From: an uncultured Sulfitobacter sp.
GTDB taxonomy: Bacteria > Pseudomonadota > Alphaproteobacteria > Rhodobacterales > Rhodobacteraceae
Direction of reading: 5' to 3'
DNA length: 64,000 nucleotides
NCBI RefSeq assembly: GCF_947502895.1
Contig: NZ_CANNBM010000001.1
Location: forward strand, 310,001-374,000
Shown: in pieces, positions 7,746-15,354 of the stretch
Layout of the letters: each line of letters begins with the position of its first letter
How positions within the stretch are numbered: position 1 is the first letter of the stretch
Program-made: the position numbers and the translations under genes
The notes under the pieces: model-generated
Databases searched by the model: none
The model's input: only the letters and a program-made list of their open reading frames with translations
What the model was told of the DNA's origin: nothing

Positions 7746-9098
7746 ATGATGGACCCTGTGATAGACCGCTATGCCAGCCGCGCCACGCCGCGCTATACCA
7801 GTTACCCCACTGCGCCACATTTCGAGAAAGATTTTGCCGAAACGCGGTATCGCGAGTGGTTGTCGGATCTGGATGTTGAGGCCCCCGTCTCGCTTTATCT
7901 GCATGTGCCTTTCTGCCGCCAGATGTGCTGGTACTGCGGGTGCAACATGAAGCTGGCCTCGAAATACGCGCCTGTGGCCGCTTATGCACAGACATTACGC
8001 CGCGAAATTGCGCTGACAGCAGATGCGCTGCCTGCGCGCATGACCGTATCGCATTTGCACTGGGGCGGCGGCACGCCCACCGCCCTCAGCCCTGATGATC
8101 TGGAAGCCTTGATGAACGAGGTGCGCGCGCGCTGGAATTTCGCCCCTGACGCCGAGATCGCGATCGAGAGCGATCCGCGCACGCTGACGCCCGAGATGGC
8201 CGCACGCATTGGTGCGCTGGGGTTCACCCGCGCCAGCTTTGGCGTGCAGGAATTTGATATGAAGGTGCAAAAGGCGATCAACCGCATCCAGCCGCCAGCA
8301 ATGGTGCGCACATCGGTTGATCAACTACGCGCGGCAGGCGTTTCCGGCATCAACTTTGATCTGATCTATGGCCTGCCCTTCCAGACGGTGGACAGCCTTG
8401 TTGAAACCGTAAAGCTTAGTGCAGCCATGCGCCCTGACCGGATCGCGCTGTTTGGCTATGCGCATGTGCCGTGGATGGCCAAGAACCAACGGATGATCCC
8501 CGAAGACAGCCTGCCCGATGCCAGCGCGCGCAAGGCCCAAGCAGATGCCGCCGCCGAGGCCCTGCTGGCCGAAGGTTATGTGGCGATTGGTCTGGACCAC
8601 TTTGCCCTGCCCGAAGATGATCTGGCGGCAGCAGCGCGCAACGGGGAGCTGCGGCGCAACTTCCAAGGCTATACCACAGACCGCGCCGAGACGATGATCG
8701 GCATGGGGGCCACATCTATCGGGCGCACACCATCAGGGTATTTTCAGAACATCGCCGAAACGGGCGCATGGTCGCGCGCCGTCGAGGCGGGGCAATTGCC
8801 CGTCGCCAAAGGTCTGCCCTTTGTCCATGAAGACCGTTTGCGCGCCCAAGTGATCGAGCGATTGATGTGTGACGGGCATGTAGATCCGAACGCGTTAGGC
8901 CGCGCCCATGGCGCCGCTGACGGCTGGTGGTCCGATGCCTTTGATCCACTGGAGCAAATGCAGGCAGACGGCCTGCTAACGCTAACGGAGGGCAAAGTCG
9001 TCATGACAGATATGGGCCGCCCGCTGGTGCGGATTGCAGCCTCTGCCTTTGATGCCTATCTGGCCAAAAGCGACGCGCGCCACTCCGTTGCTGTCTAG
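7746..9098 (+). CDS. hemN: Oxygen-independent coproporphyrinogen III oxidase
   Basis: A radical-SAM enzyme that converts coproporphyrinogen III to protoporphyrinogen IX without oxygen. The 450-residue protein carries the cluster motif in HVPFCRQMCWYCGC (Cys57, Cys61, Cys64, plus Cys66), the HWGGGTPT segment and the HemN C-terminal domain, and has the full length of true HemN rather than the shorter HemW. Two in-frame ATGs (7746 and 7749) are possible; AAGGA at 7737-7741 is better spaced for 7749. The FNR-type box upstream supports low-oxygen induction. Confidence 0.95.
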   Translation: MMDPVIDRYASRATPRYTSYPTAPHFEKDFAETRYREWLSDLDVEAPVSLYLHVPFCRQMCWYCGCNMKLASKYAPVAAYAQTLRREIALTADALPARMTVSHLHWGGGTPTALSPDDLEALMNEVRARWNFAPDAEIAIESDPRTLTPEMAARIGALGFTRASFGVQEFDMKVQKAINRIQPPAMVRTSVDQLRAAGVSGINFDLIYGLPFQTVDSLVETVKLSAAMRPDRIALFGYAHVPWMAKNQRMIPEDSLPDASARKAQADAAAEALLAEGYVAIGLDHFALPEDDLAAAARNGELRRNFQGYTTDRAETMIGMGATSIGRTPSGYFQNIAETGAWSRAVEAGQLPVAKGLPFVHEDRLRAQVIERLMCDGHVDPNALGRAHGAADGWWSDAFDPLEQMQADGLLTLTEGKVVMTDMGRPLVRIAASAFDAYLAKSDARHSVAV

Positions 9099-9144
9099 CG
9101 AAATTACCCCCCGAACGGTTTTGGCCTTTGCGGGGGCCTTTCAC

Positions 9145-9522
9145 TCAGCTTTCAGTCGGGCCGCCTGCTTGTTTCCACGCACTGAACCCGCCGATATTGG
9201 TTACATTGGCAAAGCCCATGTCCTTGAGGGTTTTACCTGCCAATGCGGCCTGCCCGCCTGCACCACAAATCAGATAGTACTCGGCATTTTTGTCAAAGAC
9301 CGGATTATACATCGCTTCGACTGCCGGATCGGCGCGAAATTCGATCATGCCGCGTGGCACACGGTGTGCGCCCGCAATTGTGCCGCTCTCGGCGATGGCG
9401 GCACTGTCACGCACGTCGATAAACACGCCCTGCCCTGCGGCATGTCTGGCAATTGCGGCAGGGGCGTCCATCTTTGGCACATCCGCGTTTGCAGCATCCA
9501 TATAGTCTTTTGCGGTTTTCAT
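9145..9522 (-). CDS. Rhodanese-like domain protein
   Basis: A 125-residue single-domain rhodanese homologue, probably a sulfur or persulfide carrier. Visible marks are FIDVRDSAAIAESGTI (CH2A region) and the active loop ICGAGGQAALA with the candidate catalytic Cys86, then GGFSAWKQAGGP at the C-terminus. I chose the ATG at 9522 (MKTAKDYMDA) because AAGGA lies about 8 bases upstream. No signal peptide is seen, so it is cytoplasmic. It is convergent with hemN. Confidence 0.88.
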   Translation of the reverse strand: MKTAKDYMDAANADVPKMDAPAAIARHAAGQGVFIDVRDSAAIAESGTIAGAHRVPRGMIEFRADPAVEAMYNPVFDKNAEYYLICGAGGQAALAGKTLKDMGFANVTNIGGFSAWKQAGGPTES

Positions 9523-9574
9523 TCCGGGTGTCCTTGTGAGAAAGTTGGAGTGTGCAGATGTAGCGCAGATCGCG

Positions 9575-10129
9575 CTAGAGCGCCTCACCCTTTTTCTTTA
9601 GCTCCTCGAACAGTTCGCGGTAGATGCCATTGGAATCCCCCCCGCCAAACACCTGCGCCCCGCCCGAGTATGTCTGCCCATAGCTGCGCGCCACATTCAC
9701 TGTTTGCACCAACGCACTGATAAGCTGGTCGCGCTCCAACGGCGACAGCGGGTGGATGAATACCCCCCACAACCGCCCGTTTGCCACCGCATAACGCGCA
9801 TCAAGTGCCGTGTCGAAATTAGCCTGCATCATGCGCAGCAAATCCTGCGCGCTGAGCCCTTCTGCACTGGCGATAGGTACCATGGCGCGCATCCTGTCCG
9901 CGCCTGCATCCGCGACAATCATCACGGGAATACCGTCGATGTTAAACTGCAAGGTCGGCCCTTGGGCCACCACATCGGCATCAAGTGCCGTGATGATCCC
10001 TGCCAACCGCTCCAGCGTCATTGGCGGTTCGGCCACTTGCGGTTCGGCCAGATCAGGTACAGGAACTGCCTGCTGCGCCAAAAGGGGCAAAGGGCACAGC
10101 ATCAAGGCAAGGGTAAGGGCGCGGAACAT
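9575..10129 (-). CDS. YbjN-like exported protein
   Basis: A 184-residue protein with a signal peptide (MFRALTLALMLCPLPLLAQQ) and a YbjN/type III chaperone-like domain at about residues 35-150, including GPTLQFNIDGIPVMIV, LLRMMQANFDTALDARYAV and LWGVFIHPLSPLERDQL. The tail is Gly-rich and charged. I chose the ATG at 10129, preceded by GGAG, over a longer frame that extends into non-coding sequence. Function is not established for this family; exported versions are seen in Rhodobacteraceae. Confidence 0.7.
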   Translation of the reverse strand: MFRALTLALMLCPLPLLAQQAVPVPDLAEPQVAEPPMTLERLAGIITALDADVVAQGPTLQFNIDGIPVMIVADAGADRMRAMVPIASAEGLSAQDLLRMMQANFDTALDARYAVANGRLWGVFIHPLSPLERDQLISALVQTVNVARSYGQTYSGGAQVFGGGDSNGIYRELFEELKKKGEAL

Positions 10130-10219
10130 GGCAAGTCTCCTTGTTAAGACCCCAAGCTTAGCAATCCCGCGCCAAAACGCGATACACCCTTTGGTGAGCA
10201 CTGTTACGCAATTCGCGGC

Positions 10220-10834
10220 TTAGTTGCGCGCTGCCTCTACCGCTGCAATCGCAGCAGCGATGGCCTGTTCAATCGACAGATCGGACGTGTCGATCACTGT
10301 GGCTTGCGCTGCGGGGCGCAGAGGTGCTTCCGCCCGCTCCATGTCGCGGGCATCACGGGCCTGAACATCAGCCAGAACCTGATCATAGCTGTCCGTATTT
10401 CCCTTGGCCGACAGCTCTTCAAAACGCCGCTTTGCGCGCACGGGAGCACTGGCCGTGACAAACAGTTTCGCATCCGCCTCGGGGCAGATCACGGTGCCGA
10501 TATCGCGCCCGTCAAGAACCGCACCGCCACTACGCGCGGCGAATGTGCGCTGAAAGTCCAGCAAAGCTGCACGGACACCGGCAATCACAGCCACTTTGCT
10601 GGCCGCTTGGGCCACATCGGGGGTCCGCAGGCTGTCATCCTCCAGATCATCCGGCAAAAGGGTCTGCGCCGCGTGCACAGGCTCGGTCCCTGCCAGCACC
10701 TTGGCGCCCACCGCGCGGTAGAGCAGCCCTGTGTCCAGATGCGCGAACCCGAAATGCGCCGCGACCGCTTTGGAGACCGTGCCCTTGCCTGCAGCTGCCG
10801 GCCCGTCAATGGCGACTGTAAATCCTGTGCTCAT
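10220..10834 (-). CDS. cmk: Cytidylate kinase
   Basis: Phosphorylates CMP and dCMP with ATP in pyrimidine nucleotide salvage. The 204-residue protein shows the P-loop GPAAAGKGT near the N-terminus, the LDTGLLYRAVG segment, and DGRDIGTVICPEADAKLFVTA. AGGGAG at 10842-10847 is well spaced for the ATG at 10834 and too close to the GTG at 10840, so I start at 10834. The gene follows aroA closely, as in many Proteobacteria, but rpsA, its usual downstream partner, is separated by four genes. Confidence 0.96.
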   Translation of the reverse strand: MSTGFTVAIDGPAAAGKGTVSKAVAAHFGFAHLDTGLLYRAVGAKVLAGTEPVHAAQTLLPDDLEDDSLRTPDVAQAASKVAVIAGVRAALLDFQRTFAARSGGAVLDGRDIGTVICPEADAKLFVTASAPVRAKRRFEELSAKGNTDSYDQVLADVQARDARDMERAEAPLRPAAQATVIDTSDLSIEQAIAAAIAAVEAARN

Positions 10835-10846
10835 CTTCACACTCCC

Positions 10847-12199
10847 TCAGACCTGATCGCGGCTAACAGACGCGCCGAGGTCCGCCATCAATTGCTCGAA
10901 GATAGGAAAGGACGTGGCGATGGGGCCGCCATCATCCACCCGTACAGGCCTGTTGGCGGCCATGCCCAAGATCAGAAATGACATGGCGATACGGTGATCA
11001 AGCTGGCTGGCGCACAGACCGCCCCCCGCCACATTGCCGTGGCCCGCGCCAGTGACCGTCCACCAATCCTCACCTTCAGCCACTTCAATGCCATTGGCCC
11101 GCAATCCTTTGGCCATCGCATCAATCCTGTCACTCTCCTTGACGCGCAGTTCGCGCACCCCGCGCATGACGGTATCGCCTTTCGCGTAAGACGCCACGAC
11201 GCTGAGTACAGGATATTCGTCAATCATGCTGGCCGCTCGCGCAGGTGGCACTTCGATGCCCTTCATGTCAGGCGAATAGCGCGCACGCAGGTCCGCCACA
11301 GGCTCGCCACCTTCCTCACGCGCATTTTCATAGACCAGATCGGCACCCATTTCGCGCAGTGTAGTAAACAGGCCCGCGCGCGTCGGGTTCAGCCCGATGC
11401 CAGGCACCAATACATCTGACCCAGGCACGATCAGCGCCGCACAAACCGGAAATGCGGCCGAGCTTGGATCGCGCGGGACTTCGATATGCTGTGCACGCAG
11501 CTCCGGCTGGCCTGTTAGCGTAATTTCGCGCCCCTCTTCGGTATCGCGCACCGAGACTTCGGCACCAAATCCCTCAAGCATACGCTCGGTATGGTCGCGG
11601 GTCGCTTCCTTTTCGATCACCACTGTCTGACCGGGGGCGTTCAGCCCTGCCAGCAATACTGCAGATTTCACCTGCGCCGAAGGCACAGGTACAGCGTAGC
11701 GCACAGGCACAGGCGCACGGGCCCCAACCAGCGTCATGGGCAAACGCCCGCCGCTGCGACCCACTGCCTGACACCCGAACGCCGCCAGCGGGTCCGTTAC
11801 CCGCGCCATAGGTCTGCCATTCAGGCTCGCGTCGCCGGAAAAGGTCGCGGTGATCGGTTGGGTCGCCATAGCGCCCATAATCAACCGCACACCCGTACCG
11901 GAATTACCGCAGTCAATCACGCCATCGGGCTCCGCGAATCCCCCGACACCCACACCCTGCACCGACCAACGTCCGCCGCCATGCTCTGTCACCTGCGCGC
12001 CAAAGGCCCGCATAGCAGCGGCTGTATCCAGTACATCCTGCCCTTCCAGCAAACCGGTGATCGTCGTTTCACCCACACACATTGCCCCCAGAATAAGCGA
12101 ACGATGCGAGATTGATTTATCACCCGGCACATCTGCGATGCCTTTCAACGGCCCGCAGGCAGTTGACGTCATTGGAATTGGATCACCATGGCCCGACAT
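10847..12199 (-). CDS. aroA: 3-phosphoshikimate 1-carboxyvinyltransferase (EPSP synthase)
   Basis: Sixth step of the shikimate pathway, joining shikimate-3-phosphate and phosphoenolpyruvate. The 450-residue protein shows GDKSISHRSLILGA near the N-terminus, LNGRPMARVTDPL, and ELRVKESDRIDAMAKGL. The PEP-site loop reads CGNSGTGVR: glycine stands where Agrobacterium CP4 has its resistance alanine, so the enzyme should be glyphosate-sensitive (inference). I chose the ATG at 12199 (MSGHGD), which has GAGGG upstream. It ends 12 bases before cmk. Confidence 0.96.
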   Translation of the reverse strand: MSGHGDPIPMTSTACGPLKGIADVPGDKSISHRSLILGAMCVGETTITGLLEGQDVLDTAAAMRAFGAQVTEHGGGRWSVQGVGVGGFAEPDGVIDCGNSGTGVRLIMGAMATQPITATFSGDASLNGRPMARVTDPLAAFGCQAVGRSGGRLPMTLVGARAPVPVRYAVPVPSAQVKSAVLLAGLNAPGQTVVIEKEATRDHTERMLEGFGAEVSVRDTEEGREITLTGQPELRAQHIEVPRDPSSAAFPVCAALIVPGSDVLVPGIGLNPTRAGLFTTLREMGADLVYENAREEGGEPVADLRARYSPDMKGIEVPPARAASMIDEYPVLSVVASYAKGDTVMRGVRELRVKESDRIDAMAKGLRANGIEVAEGEDWWTVTGAGHGNVAGGGLCASQLDHRIAMSFLILGMAANRPVRVDDGGPIATSFPIFEQLMADLGASVSRDQV

Positions 12200-12269
12200 G
12201 TTAGCGCCCTCACTACAAATTCTAAGGCTTTCTAGACCAGCCTTCATACCCCGTCCATGACCCTATCTC

Positions 12270-12314
12270 TCTTGGCCACAAATCCTCTGGGGAGTTTGAG
12301 GGGCAAAGCCCCTC
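12270..12314. repeat. Interspersed repeat, copy 1 (TCTTGGCCA element)
   Basis: A core TCTTGGCCACAAATCCTC followed by TGGGGA and then the inverted repeat GAGGGGC-aaa-GCCCCTC (12298-12314). A second copy lies at 35945-36003 in the same orientation. Each sits in a short gap beside a gene end. Confidence 0.65.
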
Positions 12315-12363
12315 ATCAGCAAAATAAAATCGAATGCGCGCAAGCGCTCCTTTTGCTCGGGGC

Positions 12364-13065
12364 TTACAGCCGCCGGAAGGTCAGGTAATGCGGCACACGC
12401 CCCTCGCGCAGGGCTTTTTGCTCGTAGCGGGTAGAATACCAGTCATCCCACGGTTTGCGCCAGTCATCAGGGCCTTCGGCCAACCATTCAAATCCATAGC
12501 GCGGCACTTCTTCCAGCGTTTGGCGTACGTAATCTTCAATATCCGTCGCCACGCGGAAAATCGCCCCCTGTTTCAGAACGCGGTGCAGCGGTACGAGGTG
12601 TTCTTCGGTCACGAAGCGGCGGCGGTGGTGGCGGGTTTTGGGCCACGGATCGGGATACAGCAAAAAAGCCCGCGAGATGCTCTGTTCTGGCAGGACATCA
12701 AAGATATCGCGCGCGTCACCGGGGTGAACCTTAATGTTTTGCACCTCTGCGCGGCGGATTTTACCCAACAGCATGGCAACACCATTAATGTAGGGCTCAC
12801 AGCCTATGATACCTGTTTCAGAATTCAGCGCCGCCTGATGGACCATATGCTCGCCGCCGCCAAAGCCGACCTCAAGCCAGACAGGTTTGCCCCCAAACAT
12901 CGCGTCCATATCCAGCGGGATGCGTTGCGGGTTTGCATCCCAATCCACAGCACCTGGCGACAGGGCAGCAAGGTCCTCCTCCAGATAGTCCTTTTGGGAC
13001 TGTTTGAGGTTGTGGCCCTTGAGGCGACCATAAAAATTTCGGCGGGGTTTGACGGGTGTGTTCAT
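12364..13065 (-). CDS. trmB: tRNA (guanine-N7-)-methyltransferase
   Basis: Makes m7G46 in the tRNA variable loop using SAM. The 233-residue protein has the family's EVGFGGGEH SAM-binding motif, the GCEPYINGV segment, LLYPDPWPKTRHHRRR and the FRVATDIEDY strand. The open frame extends far upstream, but similarity starts at MNTPVKPRRNFYGR, so I chose the ATG at 13065; its RBS is weak. It is divergent from the response-regulator gene at 13192. Confidence 0.95.
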   Translation of the reverse strand: MNTPVKPRRNFYGRLKGHNLKQSQKDYLEEDLAALSPGAVDWDANPQRIPLDMDAMFGGKPVWLEVGFGGGEHMVHQAALNSETGIIGCEPYINGVAMLLGKIRRAEVQNIKVHPGDARDIFDVLPEQSISRAFLLYPDPWPKTRHHRRRFVTEEHLVPLHRVLKQGAIFRVATDIEDYVRQTLEEVPRYGFEWLAEGPDDWRKPWDDWYSTRYEQKALREGRVPHYLTFRRL

Positions 13066-13191
13066 GGCGCTGGATTTAGCGAGGTTCGCGCAGGGCTGCA
13101 ATACATGTGCAGAGGCGGACGCACAGCGCTCACAGATCGTTAAGACTGTTTGCGTTACACCAGCACCTGTACCGCGTGACAGGAGCACCGC

Positions 13192-14016
13192 ATGAGCCAT
13201 TTCACAAAAATCCAAACCAGCGCCCAGCAGCAGGCCGCAGCGGCACCGGAATTTGCCAGCATTCTTATCGTGGATGACCAGCGGTTCGACCGCAAGCGGC
13301 TCAAAAACATGTGCCAGTCTTTTAGTTTCAACACCCATGTGGCCGAAGCGGATTCACTGGCGGAGATGCGGGATAAACTCAAAAAAGACCGCTTTGATCT
13401 TGTCTTGCTTGATTACCATCTGGCCGACGGTACCGGCATTGAAGGGGTTGATTGCATTCGTGCCGACAGCGTCAACAGCACCGCCGCCGTGGTCATGATT
13501 ACAGGAACCGAACAAAAAGATGTTGCCATTCAGGCGCTGAAATCGGGCTTCAGCGATTATCTGACCAAAGACGAGCTGAGCGAGGAGTCTCTGGCCCGCA
13601 CGGCAATCACCGCTTTGCAAAAATCGCAACTGTCGCGTGGAATGCAGATCAGCACGTCACAGCGCAACACCATGCACGCCTCACTGCAGAGCTTTTCACG
13701 TGAATGCGCGCAAGATATCAAACCCATTGTCAGCAGGATGATGCGGCAGATGCGCGAACTGCGCGAGATCGAAAATATCAGCCCCCAAGACGCGACCAGC
13801 CGCATTCAACGGGTTGAAGGGTCACTGCGCAGGTTATGGGCCTTTTTGGATGATCTTGACCAGCTTGCCGCGCAAGGCGGTCCAACAGGGCCAAGCGTGT
13901 CAGGGCAACGCGGCAGCAGTGCTACAAGCATCAACATGCGCGTCCCTTCGGAGCGCCCGCTAAAATCCCCTACAAAAGCAAAACCGCCGTCGATTTTTCG
14001 ACGGCGGCCAGACTAG
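13192..14016 (+). CDS. Stand-alone response regulator with uncharacterised helical output region
   Basis: A 274-residue protein. Residues 20-145 form a receiver domain: acidic pair Asp28-Asp29, phospho-acceptor Asp74 (LVLLDYHLADG), and Lys126 in DYLTKDE. After it comes a region of about 95 residues that looks all-helical (QRNTMHASLQSFSRECAQDI, then RIQRVEGSLRRLWAFLDDLDQL), followed by a basic Ser/Pro-rich tail. No helix-turn-helix, GGDEF or kinase ATPase motif is evident. No sensor kinase is adjacent. It may act by protein contact, or the helical part may be a dimerisation domain. The last codons overlap the metK terminator hairpin. Confidence 0.85.
   Translation: MSHFTKIQTSAQQQAAAAPEFASILIVDDQRFDRKRLKNMCQSFSFNTHVAEADSLAEMRDKLKKDRFDLVLLDYHLADGTGIEGVDCIRADSVNSTAAVVMITGTEQKDVAIQALKSGFSDYLTKDELSEESLARTAITALQKSQLSRGMQISTSQRNTMHASLQSFSRECAQDIKPIVSRMMRQMRELREIENISPQDATSRIQRVEGSLRRLWAFLDDLDQLAAQGGPTGPSVSGQRGSSATSINMRVPSERPLKSPTKAKPPSIFRRRPD
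13972..14007 (-). terminator. metK terminator, inside the 3' end of the response-regulator gene
   Basis: A perfect 10-bp stem CCGCCGTCGA/TCGACGGCGG with a 4-base loop (13984-14007) is followed on the minus strand by TTTTGCTTTT. It lies 32 bases past the metK stop codon and overlaps the last sense codons of the convergent gene. Confidence 0.85.
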
Positions 14017-14038
14017 ATCACGATGGATAACGCGTGGG

Positions 14039-15220
14039 TTACAGCGCCGCTTTCAGGGCCGCAGCCAGATCGGTCTGCTCCCAGCTGAAACCGCCATCCG
14101 CTTCTGGCGCGCGGCCAAAATGCCCGTAAGCTGCCGTGCGCTGGTAGATCGGCTTGTTCAGTTGCAGGTGGTTGCGGATGCCACGTGGTGTCAAATCAAT
14201 CACCTGACCAATGGCCCGCTCGATCGCTTCGGGGTCTACTTCGCCCGTGCCAAACGTATCGCAATAGATTGAAAGCGGCTTGCTAACGCCAATCGCATAG
14301 CTCAGCTGGATCGTGCATTTGGACGCCATCCCCGCAGCAACCACGTTTTTCGCCAGATAGCGCGCAACATAAGCAGCCGAACGGTCAACTTTGGTCGGGT
14401 CTTTGCCAGAGAACGCACCGCCGCCATGCGGCGCCGCCCCGCCATAGGTATCGACAATAATTTTGCGGCCAGTCAGGCCAGCATCGCCATCAGGTCCGCC
14501 GATGACGAAAGTGCCTGTGGGGTTCACCCACCATTCGGTCGCGTCTGAAATCCAGCCATCGGGCAGCACTTCGCGGATATAAGGTTCTACGATATCGCGG
14601 ATATCAGCGCTGGTTTGGGCCTCGTCCGCGTGCTGGGTGCTTAGCACAATAGATGTCACGCCGACGGGTTTCCCGTCTTCATATCGTACCGACAGCTGCG
14701 ATTTCGCATCGGGGCGCAATGTAGGTTCCGAGCCGTCTTTACGCACCTCGGCAAGCCGGCGCAGGATCGCATGAGCGTAGTGGATAGGCGCTGGCATCAG
14801 CTCGTCCGTCTCGTTGGTGGCATAGCCGAACATGATGCCCTGATCGCCTGCGCCTTCGTCCTTGTCCGCACCCGCATCAACACCTTGCGCGATATGGGCA
14901 GATTGTTCGTGCAGCAGATTGGTGATCTCGACAGTTTCGTGGTGGAACTTATCCTGCTCGTATCCGATATCCTTGATACATGCGCGCGCGATATCTTCGA
15001 TACGCTCCATATAATCGTGCAGTTTGTCGCGGTCCGACAGACCTACCTCGCCCCCGATCACGACACGGTTCGTGGTCGCGAAGGTTTCAGCAGCGACGCG
15101 CGCCTCTGGCTCTTCGGCAATGAAGGCGTCAAGGACGGCATCGCTGATGCGGTCACAGACCTTGTCCGGATGCCCCTCAGAGACGGATTCGGAAGTGAAT
15201 ACATAGGATTTGCGGGACAT
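14039..15220 (-). CDS. metK: S-adenosylmethionine synthetase
   Basis: Makes SAM from methionine and ATP. The 393-residue protein has the standard three-domain layout and motifs: FTSESVSEGHPDK near the N-terminus, GDQGIMFGYA (the ATP-binding signature), and GGGAFSGKDPTKVDRSAAY. I chose the ATG at 15220 (MSRKSYVF). The leader immediately upstream forms a SAM/SAH riboswitch that covers the ribosome-binding site, so translation should fall when SAM is abundant. An intrinsic terminator lies downstream. Confidence 0.98.
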   Translation of the reverse strand: MSRKSYVFTSESVSEGHPDKVCDRISDAVLDAFIAEEPEARVAAETFATTNRVVIGGEVGLSDRDKLHDYMERIEDIARACIKDIGYEQDKFHHETVEITNLLHEQSAHIAQGVDAGADKDEGAGDQGIMFGYATNETDELMPAPIHYAHAILRRLAEVRKDGSEPTLRPDAKSQLSVRYEDGKPVGVTSIVLSTQHADEAQTSADIRDIVEPYIREVLPDGWISDATEWWVNPTGTFVIGGPDGDAGLTGRKIIVDTYGGAAPHGGGAFSGKDPTKVDRSAAYVARYLAKNVVAAGMASKCTIQLSYAIGVSKPLSIYCDTFGTGEVDPEAIERAIGQVIDLTPRGIRNHLQLNKPIYQRTAAYGHFGRAPEADGGFSWEQTDLAAALKAAL

Positions 15221-15225
15221 GTACG

Positions 15226-15271
15226 TGCTCCAATATAAATAAAGCACCACGTCAGGAAGCCGTTGTGGTGC
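15226..15271 (-). promoter_or_regulatory. SAM/SAH riboswitch controlling metK
   Basis: On the minus strand the stem GCACCAC/GTGGTGC encloses AACGGCTTCCTGAC, and an A/T-rich linker leads to TTGGAGCA, whose GGAG is the metK ribosome-binding site. This matches the SAM/SAH class as I recall it (CACAACGGCTTCCTG-cGTG, then TTGGAGCA) from Rhodobacterales metK leaders. The loop can pair with the GGAGCA to form the known pseudoknot that hides the RBS. Confidence 0.93.
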
Positions 15272-15354
15272 GTTCGGGACTGATTAGGACGCTGTGCGCA
15301 GCGGGTCAATCACTATTCGGGCAGCGTGCGGTGGGGTCGCAGAGCGCGCAACAG

